From Rapidithrix thailandica (GTDB lineage: Bacteria > Bacteroidota > Bacteroidia > Cytophagales > Flammeovirgaceae), in assembly GCF_039710355.1 (NCBI RefSeq), contig NZ_JBDKWZ010000003.1, forward strand, positions 248,001-312,000: a DNA stretch of 64,000 bases, given 5' to 3'. Below, piece after piece: positions 24,670 to 33,236 of the stretch. A program made the translations under genes and the position numbers. The notes beneath the pieces are model-generated. The model was not told the DNA's origin. It did not search any database and saw only the letters and a list, made by a program, of their open reading frames with translations. How positions within the stretch are numbered: the stretch's first letter is position 1; each line of letters begins with the position of its first letter.

Positions 24670-24803
24670 AGGTTGAGGGAATGAAAAGTTGAAGAAATGA
24701 AGAGGAATGAATGGCAATTGCCCCTCTTTTTTTTACAGACATAGATTTTCAAAATCTATACGTTTTGCTCCTTTTGATATAAATCCTCTAACGACCTGCC
24801 CCC

Positions 24804-24811
24804 TATTTTTG
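24804..24811 (+). promoter_or_regulatory. Minus-7 promoter element TATTTTTG
   Basis: A full match to the Bacteroidota TAnnTTTG element, 18 bases before the start of the SRPBCC gene at 24830. No well-spaced minus-33 TTTG was found, so the call is tentative. Confidence 0.45.
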
Positions 24812-24829
24812 TAAAAAAAGACAAGTGTA

Positions 24830-25264
24830 ATGGAAAAAGAAAAATATCCTATCATCAAAAAGGAAATCTTATTTAACGCTTCCAAAGCCAAGGTATGGGA
24901 AGTACTGACCTCTGCTGAAAAAATCAAAGAGTATATGTTCGGGACCACAGTGATTTCCGACTGGAAAGCAGACACACCGATTTTGTTCACCGGCACCTGG
25001 GAAGGTAAACCCTATGAAGACAAAGGAACCATCCGGAAATTCGAACCTGAAAAGCTTTTACAATACGACTATTGGAGCAATTTTTCAGGTATAGCCGATA
25101 TTCCTGAAAACTATATTCTGCTCACGTTTCGACTCTCCGAACAAAACGGGGCCACAAAAATGATCTTTACTCAAGAAAACTCCGCAACACAGACTATGTA
25201 CGAACACTCCTTAGAAAATTGGGAGGCGGTTTTCAATAAGATGAAAGCGCTATTAGAAGCCTAG
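24830..25264 (+). CDS. SRPBCC (AHSA1-like) family protein
   Basis: A 144-residue START/Bet v 1-fold protein. The opening IKKEILFNASKAKVWEVLTSAEKIKEYMFG and the pattern WKADTPILFTGTWEGKPYEDKGTI are typical of the AHSA1 (activator of Hsp90 ATPase homologue) group. The ending ENWEAVFNKMKALLEA is the long C-terminal helix lining the ligand cavity. Ligand and role are unknown. It has its own promoter-like element and no close partner. Confidence 0.87.
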   Translation: MEKEKYPIIKKEILFNASKAKVWEVLTSAEKIKEYMFGTTVISDWKADTPILFTGTWEGKPYEDKGTIRKFEPEKLLQYDYWSNFSGIADIPENYILLTFRLSEQNGATKMIFTQENSATQTMYEHSLENWEAVFNKMKALLEA

Positions 25265-25381
25265 ATAATTAGGGATTAGTTGTGACACCTTAAGAGCATG
25301 TTTAGGTTTATCCCCCCCTTCACAACTAATCCCCCTGTTACTCATAAAAATTTTCTCTCCGAAACAGCCATTTCCTGCCAT

Positions 25382-25429
25382 TTCTAACGGTTTTGTGAGT
25401 CTCTAACAATTTTGTAAGTACTTACAAAA
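25382..25429. promoter_or_regulatory. Operator-like repeats: direct repeats and a 20-bp perfect palindrome
   Basis: Two direct repeats, TCTAACGGTTTTGTGAGT and TCTAACAATTTTGTAAGT, lie 2 bases apart. The second merges into the perfect palindrome TTTTGTAAGTACTTACAAAA (25410-25429). It sits 58 bases before the SDR start at 25487. ACTTAC half-sites are typical of HxlR-type regulators, so one of these may repress the SDR-MFS pair. Confidence 0.65.
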
Positions 25430-25486
25430 GTAAAGTACCCGCCCTACTTTAGCCTGTGTATTTCAAAACAAAATTTTCTATTCACC

Positions 25487-26230
25487 ATGAAACAAGTACA
25501 AGGAAAAGTGGCTTTTATCACCGGTGGAAGCCGGGGTATGGGAGCGGCTATTGCCAAACGTCTCTCGCAGGAAGGTGCCAATATTGTATTTACGCATTCC
25601 GGCAAAAACCCTGAAAAAGCCAATGAGGTATTGGAGGCGGTCAAAGCCAATAAAGTCAAAGGACTTGCATTAGAAGCCGATAACGAAGATCCTAATGCTC
25701 TTCAAAGGGCTTTGGAAACAGCCCTTCAAGAGTTTGGCAGACTTGATATTCTGGTCAACAATGCAGGCGTCTACATACAAAAAACCATAGAGGAGCTTTC
25801 GCTAAGTGACTACGACCAGGTGATGGATGTAAATGTGAAGGCCGTTTTTATCGCTTCGCAGATTGCCGCACGGCATTTGAAAAGCGGAGGCCGGATCATT
25901 ACCATAGGCAGCAATATGGCTGACCGGGTACCCGGGGCCGGAGGAAGTCTGTATGCCATGAGCAAATCCGCACTGATTGGATTGAACAAAGGACTCGCCA
26001 GGGATTTGGGACCCAAAGGGATTTCGGTCAACCTGGTACAACCCGGCCCCGTGGATACGGACATGAATCCTGAGAAAAGTGACCATGCGCCTTTTTTAAA
26101 AGACTTCATGACCTTTAACCGCTATGGTAAAACGGAGGAAATTGCCGGACTTGTGGCATATCTCGCTCGTGAAGAAAGCCAGTTTATTACAGGCACTTCC
26201 CTTACCATTGACGGAGGCTTCAACATCTAA
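25487..26230 (+). CDS. SDR family oxidoreductase (3-oxoacyl-ACP reductase-like)
   Basis: A 247-residue classical SDR. GGSRGMG (about 13-19) binds the cofactor, NNAGVY is at about 89-94, GSNMA gives the catalytic Ser, YAMSK (about 155-159) Tyr and Lys, and the end reads FITGTSLTIDGGFNI. Arg in GGSRGMG suits NADP(H). A strong palindromic operator lies upstream, and an MFS transporter follows after a hairpin. Together they look like an inducible reductase/export pair. Confidence 0.88.
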   Translation: MKQVQGKVAFITGGSRGMGAAIAKRLSQEGANIVFTHSGKNPEKANEVLEAVKANKVKGLALEADNEDPNALQRALETALQEFGRLDILVNNAGVYIQKTIEELSLSDYDQVMDVNVKAVFIASQIAARHLKSGGRIITIGSNMADRVPGAGGSLYAMSKSALIGLNKGLARDLGPKGISVNLVQPGPVDTDMNPEKSDHAPFLKDFMTFNRYGKTEEIAGLVAYLAREESQFITGTSLTIDGGFNI

Positions 26231-26243
26231 ATCTCCTTTTGAG

Positions 26244-26269
26244 AGGAAGAGAAATTGAATTCTCTTCCT
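26244..26269. terminator. Hairpin between SDR and MFS genes
   Basis: AGGAAGAGAA (26244-26253) and TTCTCTTCCT (26260-26269) form a perfect 10-bp stem with a 6-base loop, followed by a short T-rich stretch. It may be a weak terminator or attenuator between the two genes. Confidence 0.6.
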
Positions 26270-26300
26270 TGACTTTTCCCATTTTACAGACAATAATACC

Positions 26301-27464
26301 ATGAACAAAATCACTAATGTCCTGGCATTAGGTGTATTTGGGGTCATCACCACAGAGTTTGGCATCATCGGCATCTTACCGAAGATTTCCGCCCATTACC
26401 TGGTCAGCATTGAAGATACCGGTGTACTAGTCAGTTTGTTTGCGATAGCGGTGGCCATTGCCGGACCGGTTTTGACCATCAGTATGGCCCGTTTTAACAA
26501 GAAAAAAGTTATACTTTCCTCCATCCTTCTATTTATTATTTCCAATATCCTGTCTGCATGTTCTCCTTCGTTCGGATGGTTGGTCATTGCCAGAGTTTTA
26601 CCCGCTTTTCTCTTACCTGTGTATTTTTCCAACGGACTGGTCATTGCGGCTAACTCCGTTCAAAAGAAAAATAGTATGAAAGCCATCGCAACGGTTTATA
26701 CAGGTTTAAGTATTGCTACGATTTTAGGCATTCCTATGACTACCTACATTGCCGATAGGTTCCATTGGAAAACTTCTTTTTGGGTAATCGCATTGATCAA
26801 TACCATTGCCTTTATCAGTATTTACTACTTTATTCCCGATACACAAGGCAATCAACCAAGTTCTTACAAAGCGCAATTGGGAATATTAAGAAAAAAACCC
26901 CTTTGGCTAACAGCGTTGACCGTCTGCCTGATTGCCGCCGGAGCTTTTTCCGTATATAGCTATTTTGCAGATTATTTACACAATGTATTTGTGATGGACG
27001 GTAGCCAAATCAGCATTATGTTATTGATATTTGGCATTGCCGGGGTGGTAGGCAATTGGTTCGCAGGAATTACCTTAAGTAAAAATATATATGCCACTAT
27101 CCTGATGCATAGCATTGCTATGGGAAGTACTTTCCTTCTTTTACAACAAGCCAACTCCAGTGTTCTCTTTCAATCCTTTATCATAGGTTTTTGGGGATTT
27201 TTCCATATGGCCGGTTTTGTTATCAGTCAAGCGTGGATCAGTATAAGTGCTCCGGAAGCGCCTGAATTTGCAAATAGTTTAGTGGTTTCTGTTTCTAACT
27301 TAGGCATTGCCATGGGCGCTTCATTAGGTGGATTTATTATAGCAACCTTTGGTATTGAGTATGTTTTATGGGGTGGTATACTTTCATTTTCCCTCTCTTC
27401 CGTATTGGTGATCGTGACGATTAAACTTTATGCGAAACGCTCTTTTCAAGGCATTCCTTTTTAG
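26301..27464 (+). CDS. MFS transporter (DHA1-type)
   Basis: A 387-residue major facilitator protein with about twelve membrane segments. The opening LGVFGVITTEFGIIGILPKIS is the typical first helix of AraJ/YdhP-like drug:H+ antiporters, with the RFNKKKV loop between segments 2 and 3. It likely exports small hydrophobic compounds. It lies 70 bases after the SDR on the same strand. Confidence 0.88.
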   Translation: MNKITNVLALGVFGVITTEFGIIGILPKISAHYLVSIEDTGVLVSLFAIAVAIAGPVLTISMARFNKKKVILSSILLFIISNILSACSPSFGWLVIARVLPAFLLPVYFSNGLVIAANSVQKKNSMKAIATVYTGLSIATILGIPMTTYIADRFHWKTSFWVIALINTIAFISIYYFIPDTQGNQPSSYKAQLGILRKKPLWLTALTVCLIAAGAFSVYSYFADYLHNVFVMDGSQISIMLLIFGIAGVVGNWFAGITLSKNIYATILMHSIAMGSTFLLLQQANSSVLFQSFIIGFWGFFHMAGFVISQAWISISAPEAPEFANSLVVSVSNLGIAMGASLGGFIIATFGIEYVLWGGILSFSLSSVLVIVTIKLYAKRSFQGIPF

Positions 27465-27737
27465 AATTGTTCGATACTTAGCACAAATACCGGCCTCTGT
27501 AAATAACCACAGGGCAAATTTTTCAATCACTTTTGATGAAAGCTACTCTGCTTTCGGTGCTTGTAAGTCCCCATTCGTACAAATCCCTGTCAGTTTTTTT
27601 AACTCTTTACCATCTGCACAAAGAGACGATTGATTGCACAGATGCGATTTTTATTGAGTAACTTTCATTCGGGATACTTCGCTTTGCACTCACTCAATAT
27701 TGTGGATCAATTCTTCAAAAGATAACTTCTTTAACCC

Positions 27738-28625
27738 ATGTCAAATATCCGGTTAATCATAGAAGAACGGGCAGCCAATATCGGCAACTTTATGGTAGGT
27801 CGTTTGCTGCCGTTCAGGGAAAAAAGAATGGTGGGTCCTTTTGCCTTTATCGATCATATGGGCCCTACATGCATGCGCGAATACGAAAGCTTGGATGTCC
27901 CCCCGCATCCTCACATAGGTCTTTCCACCCTCACATATTTGTTTGAAGGCAGTATTATGCACAAAGACAGCTTGGGCACGGAAATAGAAATCCAACCGGG
28001 AGCCGTCAATTGGATGACCGCCGGAAAAGGAATTGTGCATTCGGAAAGAACTCCCGATTACCTCAGGGTTTCGGATAAAATGCTGCACGGTTTACAGATC
28101 TGGGTAGCGCTTCCCAAAGAGCTGGAAGAAATGGAACCTTCTTTTGCCCATGTGCCCGAAAGTGAAATTCCTGTTTGGGAACAAGACGGAGTTTCCATAA
28201 AACTTATCGCAGGAGAAGCCTTTGGCAAAAAATCTCCGGTGCCTGTATTTAGCCCTCTTTATTTTATCGAAATAAAAAGTCAACATGCCCAACAGTTGAC
28301 TCTTGGTGAGGACTTGTTCGGAGAGAGTGCTTTGTATATTTTAGAAGGGCAGATCAAAAGTGAGGGCAATACCTATGAACCGAAACAACTATTAGTGGCC
28401 AAAGACAGCAAGCTTTGTTCGTTCGAAATCGGAGAAAATTCTACCATTTATATGTTTGGAGGTGAGCCATTTCCTGAAGAACGCTATATCTATTGGAATT
28501 TCGTATCCTCCGACAAAATGCGAATTGAGAAAGCGAAGAAAGATTGGGTGGAACAAAACTTTCCCGATGTACCCGGAGAAACGGAGTTTGTGCCCTTGCC
28601 ACAAGGTTATAAACATCTCAAATGA
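27738..28625 (+). CDS. Pirin family protein
   Basis: A 295-residue bicupin. The pirin signature is clear: MVGPFAFIDHMGP, then PPHPHIGLSTLTYLFEG (His56 and His58 as metal ligands) and AGKGIVHSERTP (the third His and Glu). Bacterial pirins act as quercetin dioxygenases or redox-sensitive regulators. The stop overlaps the next start by 4 bases (ATGA), so it is translationally coupled with the GNAT gene. Confidence 0.92.
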   Translation: MSNIRLIIEERAANIGNFMVGRLLPFREKRMVGPFAFIDHMGPTCMREYESLDVPPHPHIGLSTLTYLFEGSIMHKDSLGTEIEIQPGAVNWMTAGKGIVHSERTPDYLRVSDKMLHGLQIWVALPKELEEMEPSFAHVPESEIPVWEQDGVSIKLIAGEAFGKKSPVPVFSPLYFIEIKSQHAQQLTLGEDLFGESALYILEGQIKSEGNTYEPKQLLVAKDSKLCSFEIGENSTIYMFGGEPFPEERYIYWNFVSSDKMRIEKAKKDWVEQNFPDVPGETEFVPLPQGYKHLK

Positions 28626-28918
28626 AAAATCAAATGCTCATCGAACACGTACAAGAAGGAACAAAGGGGTACTTTAAGGCAATCAGGCAAAATACAGAGG
28701 CGGGAAGGCTGACCTATACCTGGGCAGGGGAGGATAAATTTATCATAGATCATACGGAGGTATATCCTGAATTTTCTAAATTAGGGATAGGAAAACAATT
28801 GGTAACGGAAGCTGTGAAATTTGCCAGAGACAAACATGTAAAAATCATTCCTCTTTGCCCATTTGCCCACAAAGTCTTTGGAAAAACAGAGGAAATCCAG
28901 GACGTTTTATTCCACTAA
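28622..28918 (+). CDS. Small GNAT-like N-acetyltransferase (YjdJ-type)
   Basis: A 98-residue protein of the short acetyltransferase family. YPEFSKLGIGKQLVTEAVKFARD carries the acetyl-CoA-binding pattern (R/Q-x-x-G-x-G/A, here KLGIGKQL), and IIPLCPFAHKVF is the family's usual C-terminal motif with a conserved Cys. The substrate is unknown. It overlaps the pirin stop by 4 bases. Confidence 0.85.
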   Translation: MKNQMLIEHVQEGTKGYFKAIRQNTEAGRLTYTWAGEDKFIIDHTEVYPEFSKLGIGKQLVTEAVKFARDKHVKIIPLCPFAHKVFGKTEEIQDVLFH

Positions 28919-28936
28919 AAGCTTTATTTCCGGTTT

Positions 28937-29416
28937 ATGCAAAGCTTAGCAGTCAATTTATTGGTGATTTTGGTTTTTGCTTTGCCTGGTACATTATTTT
29001 TCTTTTTAGCGCTTTGGGAAATAAGGGAAGAAATTGAGTTTAAAAAAAATGCCATTACCACCTTAGGGAAAGTAGTGGGCATGGTACCGGTAAAGTATAA
29101 AAGTCAATCCATAGAAGGGGGCCACCGGGTCGGTATCACCCGTACTCCGGAAAGTAAAGGAGGCTATTTTTTCAGAATCGAGTTTCAGGATCAATGTAAA
29201 GACTCGTATGTTGTCCAACCCAAAAAAGTTTATAAAAAAGCCGCTGATTCAGTGACGGTATATTATTCCAAAGAAGATCCAAATGATTTTATGGTGGATG
29301 GATTTTATAAAGAAGGAATTCAAAAATACTATCGCCTTGTCATGGGAAGTATTTTAGGCATTTTGCCCCTTTTTTATATTCTCTATACATTGCTCCGTCC
29401 TATTTTTAGGAGCTAA
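28937..29416 (+). CDS. DUF3592-like membrane protein
   Basis: A 159-residue protein with one N-terminal membrane segment (about 6-28), a soluble domain with the TLGKVVGM...YFFRIEFQD...VTVYYSKEDPNDF pattern characteristic of DUF3592, and a second segment near the C-terminus (about 134-153). The role of the family is unknown. It follows the GNAT gene by 18 bases and converges with the MocR gene, with only 9 bases between the two stops. Confidence 0.72.
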   Translation: MQSLAVNLLVILVFALPGTLFFFLALWEIREEIEFKKNAITTLGKVVGMVPVKYKSQSIEGGHRVGITRTPESKGGYFFRIEFQDQCKDSYVVQPKKVYKKAADSVTVYYSKEDPNDFMVDGFYKEGIQKYYRLVMGSILGILPLFYILYTLLRPIFRS

Positions 29417-29425
29417 CTAGCTGTT

Positions 29426-30832
29426 TCACTCAGCCATCAACTCTCCCAATACTTTTAAAGCCATGTCAATTTCGTTGGTAAAAGGTTTACCAAAACTCAA
29501 ACGGAAATAATTATTCAAATCGGCTTTTTGTGAAAACAACTGTCCAGGAGCAATGCTAATCCCCCTTTCAAGGGCTTTTCGATAAAGCTCCTCGGTATTT
29601 CTCCCTTTTGGGAGTTCCACCCAAACCACAAAGCCACCATGAGGTTGGGACACTTTGATATCTTCAGGAAAATGCCGGTGAATAGCTTGCAGGTATTGCA
29701 GACTTTGGAGATGAAGTACCTTGCGCAGATTACGCATATGCAGGTCGTACCGGCCATTTTCCAAAAAGTGTGCCATGGCAATTTCTGTCAATGAAGAAGT
29801 AGAGACGGAATGACTCATTTTTAAATTCAGTACTTCTCCGTAATACCTTCCGGGAATCACCCAGCCCACCCGGTAGCCCGGAGCCACTGACTTGGAAAAA
29901 GAAGAACACAAAATCACATGCCCCTTCGTATCATAGGCCTTACATGCCTTTTGGCGGGCATTACCAAAATACAACTCTCCATAAATATCGTCTTCTACCA
30001 AATAGATATTTTTGCGGGTAACCAATTCTACCAAAGCTTTTCGTTTATCATCCGGAAGACTTGCTCCTAACGGATTGGAAAAGCTACTGATCACAATACA
30101 AGCTTTGACACCTTCTTCAATAGCTTCCTCCAAGGCCTCCAACTCGATGCCTGTGAGAGGATCGGAATGGATCTCCACCGGAATGCGGCCTGCAGTTTCA
30201 ATCGCTTTGAACAAACCAAAATAAGTGGGGCTTTCCAAAGCTATTTTATCTCCGGGTTGGGTCACTGTCAAAAGGGCAAAATGAATAGCCTCCAAACAAC
30301 CTGAAGTTGTAATAATTTCCTCACTTTTCACTGTAATACCAGCAGAAAAAGAGATACGGGCAATTTGCCTTCTCAAACTTTCATTCCCATAAATACTATT
30401 GTAATCCAGCAACTCTTCCGGGTCTTTGCGGATCACTTGTAGCAAGGAGTTTTTCAATTTGGCCACAGGCAATACTGCTGCATCGGGTTTATTCACAGAA
30501 AGCATTACCAAATTTTCTTTTTTCAGATTCGTATACACTTCTTCGGCCAGAGACGTGGCTTTTTGAGCACGATCCGGCTTTGAAGGATTTACAGAGGTAA
30601 TCCGGTGCATTTGTCTTGGAGAGAATTTCACATAGTAACCGGATTTGGGTCTGGCCTCTATCAGTCCTTTACTTTCCAAGTCAATGTAAGCTTGGTACAC
30701 ACTGCTGATACTGATTTCTTCTTCTTTACTCAAACTCCTGACCGAAGGCAGCCTATCGCCCGTCTTAAGAGTACCTTGTACAATCATTTCCTCAAAACGG
30801 TCCGATAATTCCTGATAAATAAATTTTCCCAT
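29426..30832 (-). CDS. MocR/PdxR-type GntR regulator with aminotransferase domain
   Basis: The start at 30832 (MGKFIYQEL) is preferred over an ATG 24 bases upstream. The 468 residues comprise an N-terminal GntR winged helix (residues 1-70: MIVQGTLKTGDRLPSVRSLSKEEEISISSVYQAY) and a fold-type I aminotransferase domain (about 110-465). The PLP lysine is in CSSFSKSVAPGYRVGW, and SSFSNPLGASLPDDKR precedes DDIYGELYF (PLP-binding Asp/Tyr). MocR proteins sense PLP adducts and usually control a divergent gene. Here that is the double-GNAT gene at 30945. Confidence 0.92.
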   Translation of the reverse strand: MGKFIYQELSDRFEEMIVQGTLKTGDRLPSVRSLSKEEEISISSVYQAYIDLESKGLIEARPKSGYYVKFSPRQMHRITSVNPSKPDRAQKATSLAEEVYTNLKKENLVMLSVNKPDAAVLPVAKLKNSLLQVIRKDPEELLDYNSIYGNESLRRQIARISFSAGITVKSEEIITTSGCLEAIHFALLTVTQPGDKIALESPTYFGLFKAIETAGRIPVEIHSDPLTGIELEALEEAIEEGVKACIVISSFSNPLGASLPDDKRKALVELVTRKNIYLVEDDIYGELYFGNARQKACKAYDTKGHVILCSSFSKSVAPGYRVGWVIPGRYYGEVLNLKMSHSVSTSSLTEIAMAHFLENGRYDLHMRNLRKVLHLQSLQYLQAIHRHFPEDIKVSQPHGGFVVWVELPKGRNTEELYRKALERGISIAPGQLFSQKADLNNYFRLSFGKPFTNEIDMALKVLGELMAE

Positions 30833-30944
30833 ACTCCCGGATCTGTTATGGTACAAATATAAAAATCTGAATCTGTTTTATTTCTTAAATTCCTTACAAA
30901 TTTGCATTGGAAAAACGATTTAAAATTTATTACCCGGACAGAGA

Positions 30945-31904
30945 ATGAATATACAGACCAACGTTGAGCATGTTATTACTCCTTCACAAGAAATAGATTT
31001 AAAAGAGATCATGCAATTGTATCAAGCGGCCATTACGTACCAAAAAGAAAAAGGCGCGGTACACTGGCCAGAATTTGAGGAGAATTCTGTCTTACAAGAA
31101 ATCAGAGAAGGGAAACATTATAAAATTGAAAATCTAGGCAGTATTATCTGTATATTTTCCATCGTGTATGATGAACCCGTAATCTGGGGGGACACGGAAG
31201 GGGCAGAAGCCGTATACCTCCATCGTATGGCTGCGCACCCCGAATACAGAGGAAATAGCCTGTTCCGGAAAATTAAAGAATGGATGATTGCTCATGCTCA
31301 GGCCGGAAGCAGACCCTTTGCCCGCTTAGATACTTGGGCGGGGAGCGCAAGTTTGATCAATTACTATCAACAATCGGGATTCACAAAAGTAGATGAGCGT
31401 ATTGTTCCCCCATCCCCTTCTTTACAAGCACACTATTGGAATCAGAGAATTGCCTTGTTTGAATTATCCGTAGAACAAGGAAATTATTATATAAAGACCG
31501 GCCGGGAGAATATGGATTTGGAAACAATTCATCAATTCCTTTCCAATGAGTCTTATTGGAGTCCGGGAATCAGTAAGAAAAATGTCCAAATGGCACTTGC
31601 CAACTCTTTTTGTATAGGTGTTTTTGCAGGTGCGGAACAAGTCGCCTTTATGCGATTGATTACCGACTATACTTCCTTTGGTTATCTGGCGGATGTATTT
31701 GTGATAGAGACTCACAGAAAGAAAGGTCTTTCCAAGCTAATGCTAAACTACCTGATGAATTTGGAGTGGGTCAAAAATCTTCGAAGAATGATGCTAGCAA
31801 CAAAAGATGCCCATAAGCTATATACTCAATATCAATTTGGCCCGGCCGATCATCATTTAGTAATGGAAAAAGTACAACCCAAGCTCCTTCAAGAAGTACA
31901 TTAA
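30945..31904 (+). CDS. Tandem GNAT-domain acetyltransferase
   Basis: A 319-residue protein with two GNAT-like halves. The first (about 15-175) has VYLHRMAAHPEYRGNSLFRKIKEWM, with the acetyl-CoA loop. The second (about 183-310) has YLADVFVIETHRKKGLSKLMLNYLM, again a binding loop, and TKDAHKLYTQYQFGP, the typical C-terminal motif of small GNATs. It may acetylate an amine or amino acid. It is divergent from the MocR-type regulator, with 112 bases between starts, and is its likely target. Confidence 0.87.
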   Translation: MNIQTNVEHVITPSQEIDLKEIMQLYQAAITYQKEKGAVHWPEFEENSVLQEIREGKHYKIENLGSIICIFSIVYDEPVIWGDTEGAEAVYLHRMAAHPEYRGNSLFRKIKEWMIAHAQAGSRPFARLDTWAGSASLINYYQQSGFTKVDERIVPPSPSLQAHYWNQRIALFELSVEQGNYYIKTGRENMDLETIHQFLSNESYWSPGISKKNVQMALANSFCIGVFAGAEQVAFMRLITDYTSFGYLADVFVIETHRKKGLSKLMLNYLMNLEWVKNLRRMMLATKDAHKLYTQYQFGPADHHLVMEKVQPKLLQEVH

Positions 31905-31917
31905 ATACACTTGTATG

Positions 31918-31951
31918 CTCAGGGGATGAGCAGATCCGTTCTTCCCCTGAG
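31918..31951. terminator. Bidirectional terminator between convergent genes
   Basis: CTCAGGGGA (31918-31926) and TCCCCTGAG (31943-31951), a perfect 9-bp stem with a 16-base loop. It separates the GNAT gene (ends 31904) from the convergent TenA gene (ends 31961). Confidence 0.75.
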
Positions 31952-31960
31952 TATAAAACG

Positions 31961-32608
31961 TTAAACCGGCCACTTTTCCTGACGATAAGCACTGTCCCAA
32001 AACATCCATTCCATCCGGGAAGCCATCACAAAGGCTTCGGTCATAGTTGCCCTTTGGGTTTCGGTACAGGTCTCGGCTATTTCATCACAAATAGCAATGG
32101 CCTTTTTCACTGCCTCGGCAAACTCCTCTCCCGAATATGTATCAATCCAATCCTGATAAGGGTTATCCCCGGGAATCTGATGCTCGGTAATATAATCACC
32201 CACTTCTTTGTAAATCCAAAAGCATGGTAGTACTGATGCCATGGCTACGGGCAAGGCTTGGGTCGCCAATTGTGCATGCATGAAGTTGGTATATAACAAA
32301 CAGGTAGGGGAAGGCTTTAGCTCCAGAGTGCTTTCGTTTAGAAAGGTTTCATGCAGGGCTTTTTCCACAATGATAGTATCTTTTGAAAAGCCTAAAAATG
32401 CCTGAATATGTTCAAAACTGCTCAATTTGCCGGCAATACCGGAGAGCACCTTGCCAAACTCCGCCAAATACAAAGCATCTTGTTGTATATAAAACAGAAA
32501 TTTCTCCTTTGGCAGAATTCCTTCTTTCAGCTCGTGGATAAATGGCAAGGCTATTATTTCCTGATATACCGGTTCAATTTGTTGCCAGGTTTCTTTACTC
32601 CAAATCAT
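31961..32608 (-). CDS. tenA: TenA family protein (aminopyrimidine aminohydrolase / thiaminase II)
   Basis: The start at 32608 (MIWSKETWQQI) gives 215 residues, the family length. Key residues are in place: Asp44 in QQDALYLAEF, the nucleophilic Cys129 in VLPCFWIYKEV, and Glu200 in SRMEWMFWD. TenA hydrolyses aminopyrimidines from degraded thiamin so that they can be reused. No other thiamin gene or TPP riboswitch is visible nearby. A small membrane protein gene lies upstream on the same strand. Confidence 0.92.
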   Translation of the reverse strand: MIWSKETWQQIEPVYQEIIALPFIHELKEGILPKEKFLFYIQQDALYLAEFGKVLSGIAGKLSSFEHIQAFLGFSKDTIIVEKALHETFLNESTLELKPSPTCLLYTNFMHAQLATQALPVAMASVLPCFWIYKEVGDYITEHQIPGDNPYQDWIDTYSGEEFAEAVKKAIAICDEIAETCTETQRATMTEAFVMASRMEWMFWDSAYRQEKWPV

Positions 32609-32698
32609 TATTTTCCTTTTTGAAGTAAAGATACTGACTCTGGACTGCAATCTCTCAAACTCAGGAAACCTCCTGGCAAAATTTCAGAATTCTATCTG

Positions 32699-32911
32699 TT
32701 ACCTTCCTGGATACCTGGAATGTATAAACAGGCCTGTAAATGCGAGCATAGAGGCCAACACCCCACTGATCAAAAAACTTCTTGGGACGATGTAACGATA
32801 AAAATTCCACAAAGTAATGTCCGGATCAGTTTTGATGACAAAGACAAACAACCCTAACAATCCCCCTCCTAAAAGCAATAGGAAATAATACAAAAGTTGA
32901 CGGAAGTTCAT
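32699..32911 (-). CDS. Small two-segment membrane protein, unrecognised
   Basis: Seventy residues with hydrophobic segments at about 6-26 and 45-63, separated by a short polar loop (KTDPDITLWNFYRYIVPR). No family recognised. It is on the same strand as TenA, 90 bases upstream. Function unknown. Confidence 0.55.
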   Translation of the reverse strand: MNFRQLLYYFLLLLGGGLLGLFVFVIKTDPDITLWNFYRYIVPRSFLISGVLASMLAFTGLFIHSRYPGR

Positions 32912-33040
32912 ACGAATTATGATTTTGTTTGTGAATCCTGGTTTAGCATGTACCTAAAAATAAGCAAAACACATTAAGCATCAAATAGAAATCGTACAAC
33001 TTGTTAGGTAGGTAATTTATTGACACCAAATATCCTACTC

Positions 33041-33180
33041 AGAGCATATTTAAATTTCATTCTTTGGATTAAAAACTCCCATTTCAGGAACCTCAGTGTA
33101 GTATTTTGAGAATCCTAAATTGAGAATTTTTACCACCAAAGGGGCGACCGCTCAAAGGAGCATCTTCCGCGACTTCGAAT
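33041..33180. repeat. Divergent copy of the dispersed AGAGCATG repeat
   Basis: From AGAGCATATTTAAATTTCAT (33041-33060) the sequence follows the 58827 copy, including AAAACTCCCATTTCAGGAAC (position 33071 onward) and TTTTTACCACCAAA, with an insertion of about 25 bases in the middle and a degenerate right end near TTCCGCGACTTCGAA. It lies in the gap downstream of the large T9SS gene. Confidence 0.65.
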
Positions 33181-33186
33181 AAAAAA

Positions 33187-33207
33187 CCCTTCTAAAAATC
33201 AGAAGGG
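33187..33207. terminator. Hairpin terminator of the BNR-repeat gene
   Basis: CCCTTCT (33187-33193) and AGAAGGG (33201-33207) with a 7-base loop, flanked by A6 on the left, which gives a T-run in the minus-strand transcript. It lies 30 bases past the stop at 33237. Confidence 0.78.
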
Positions 33208-33236
33208 CTTTTCTTACCTGACATTGAAAAATGAGA

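Noticed and set aside
27465..27737. Possible small gene or attenuator between MFS and pirin genes
   Set aside because: The only frame (27430-27633) overlaps the MFS end and has no features; no clear hairpin found.
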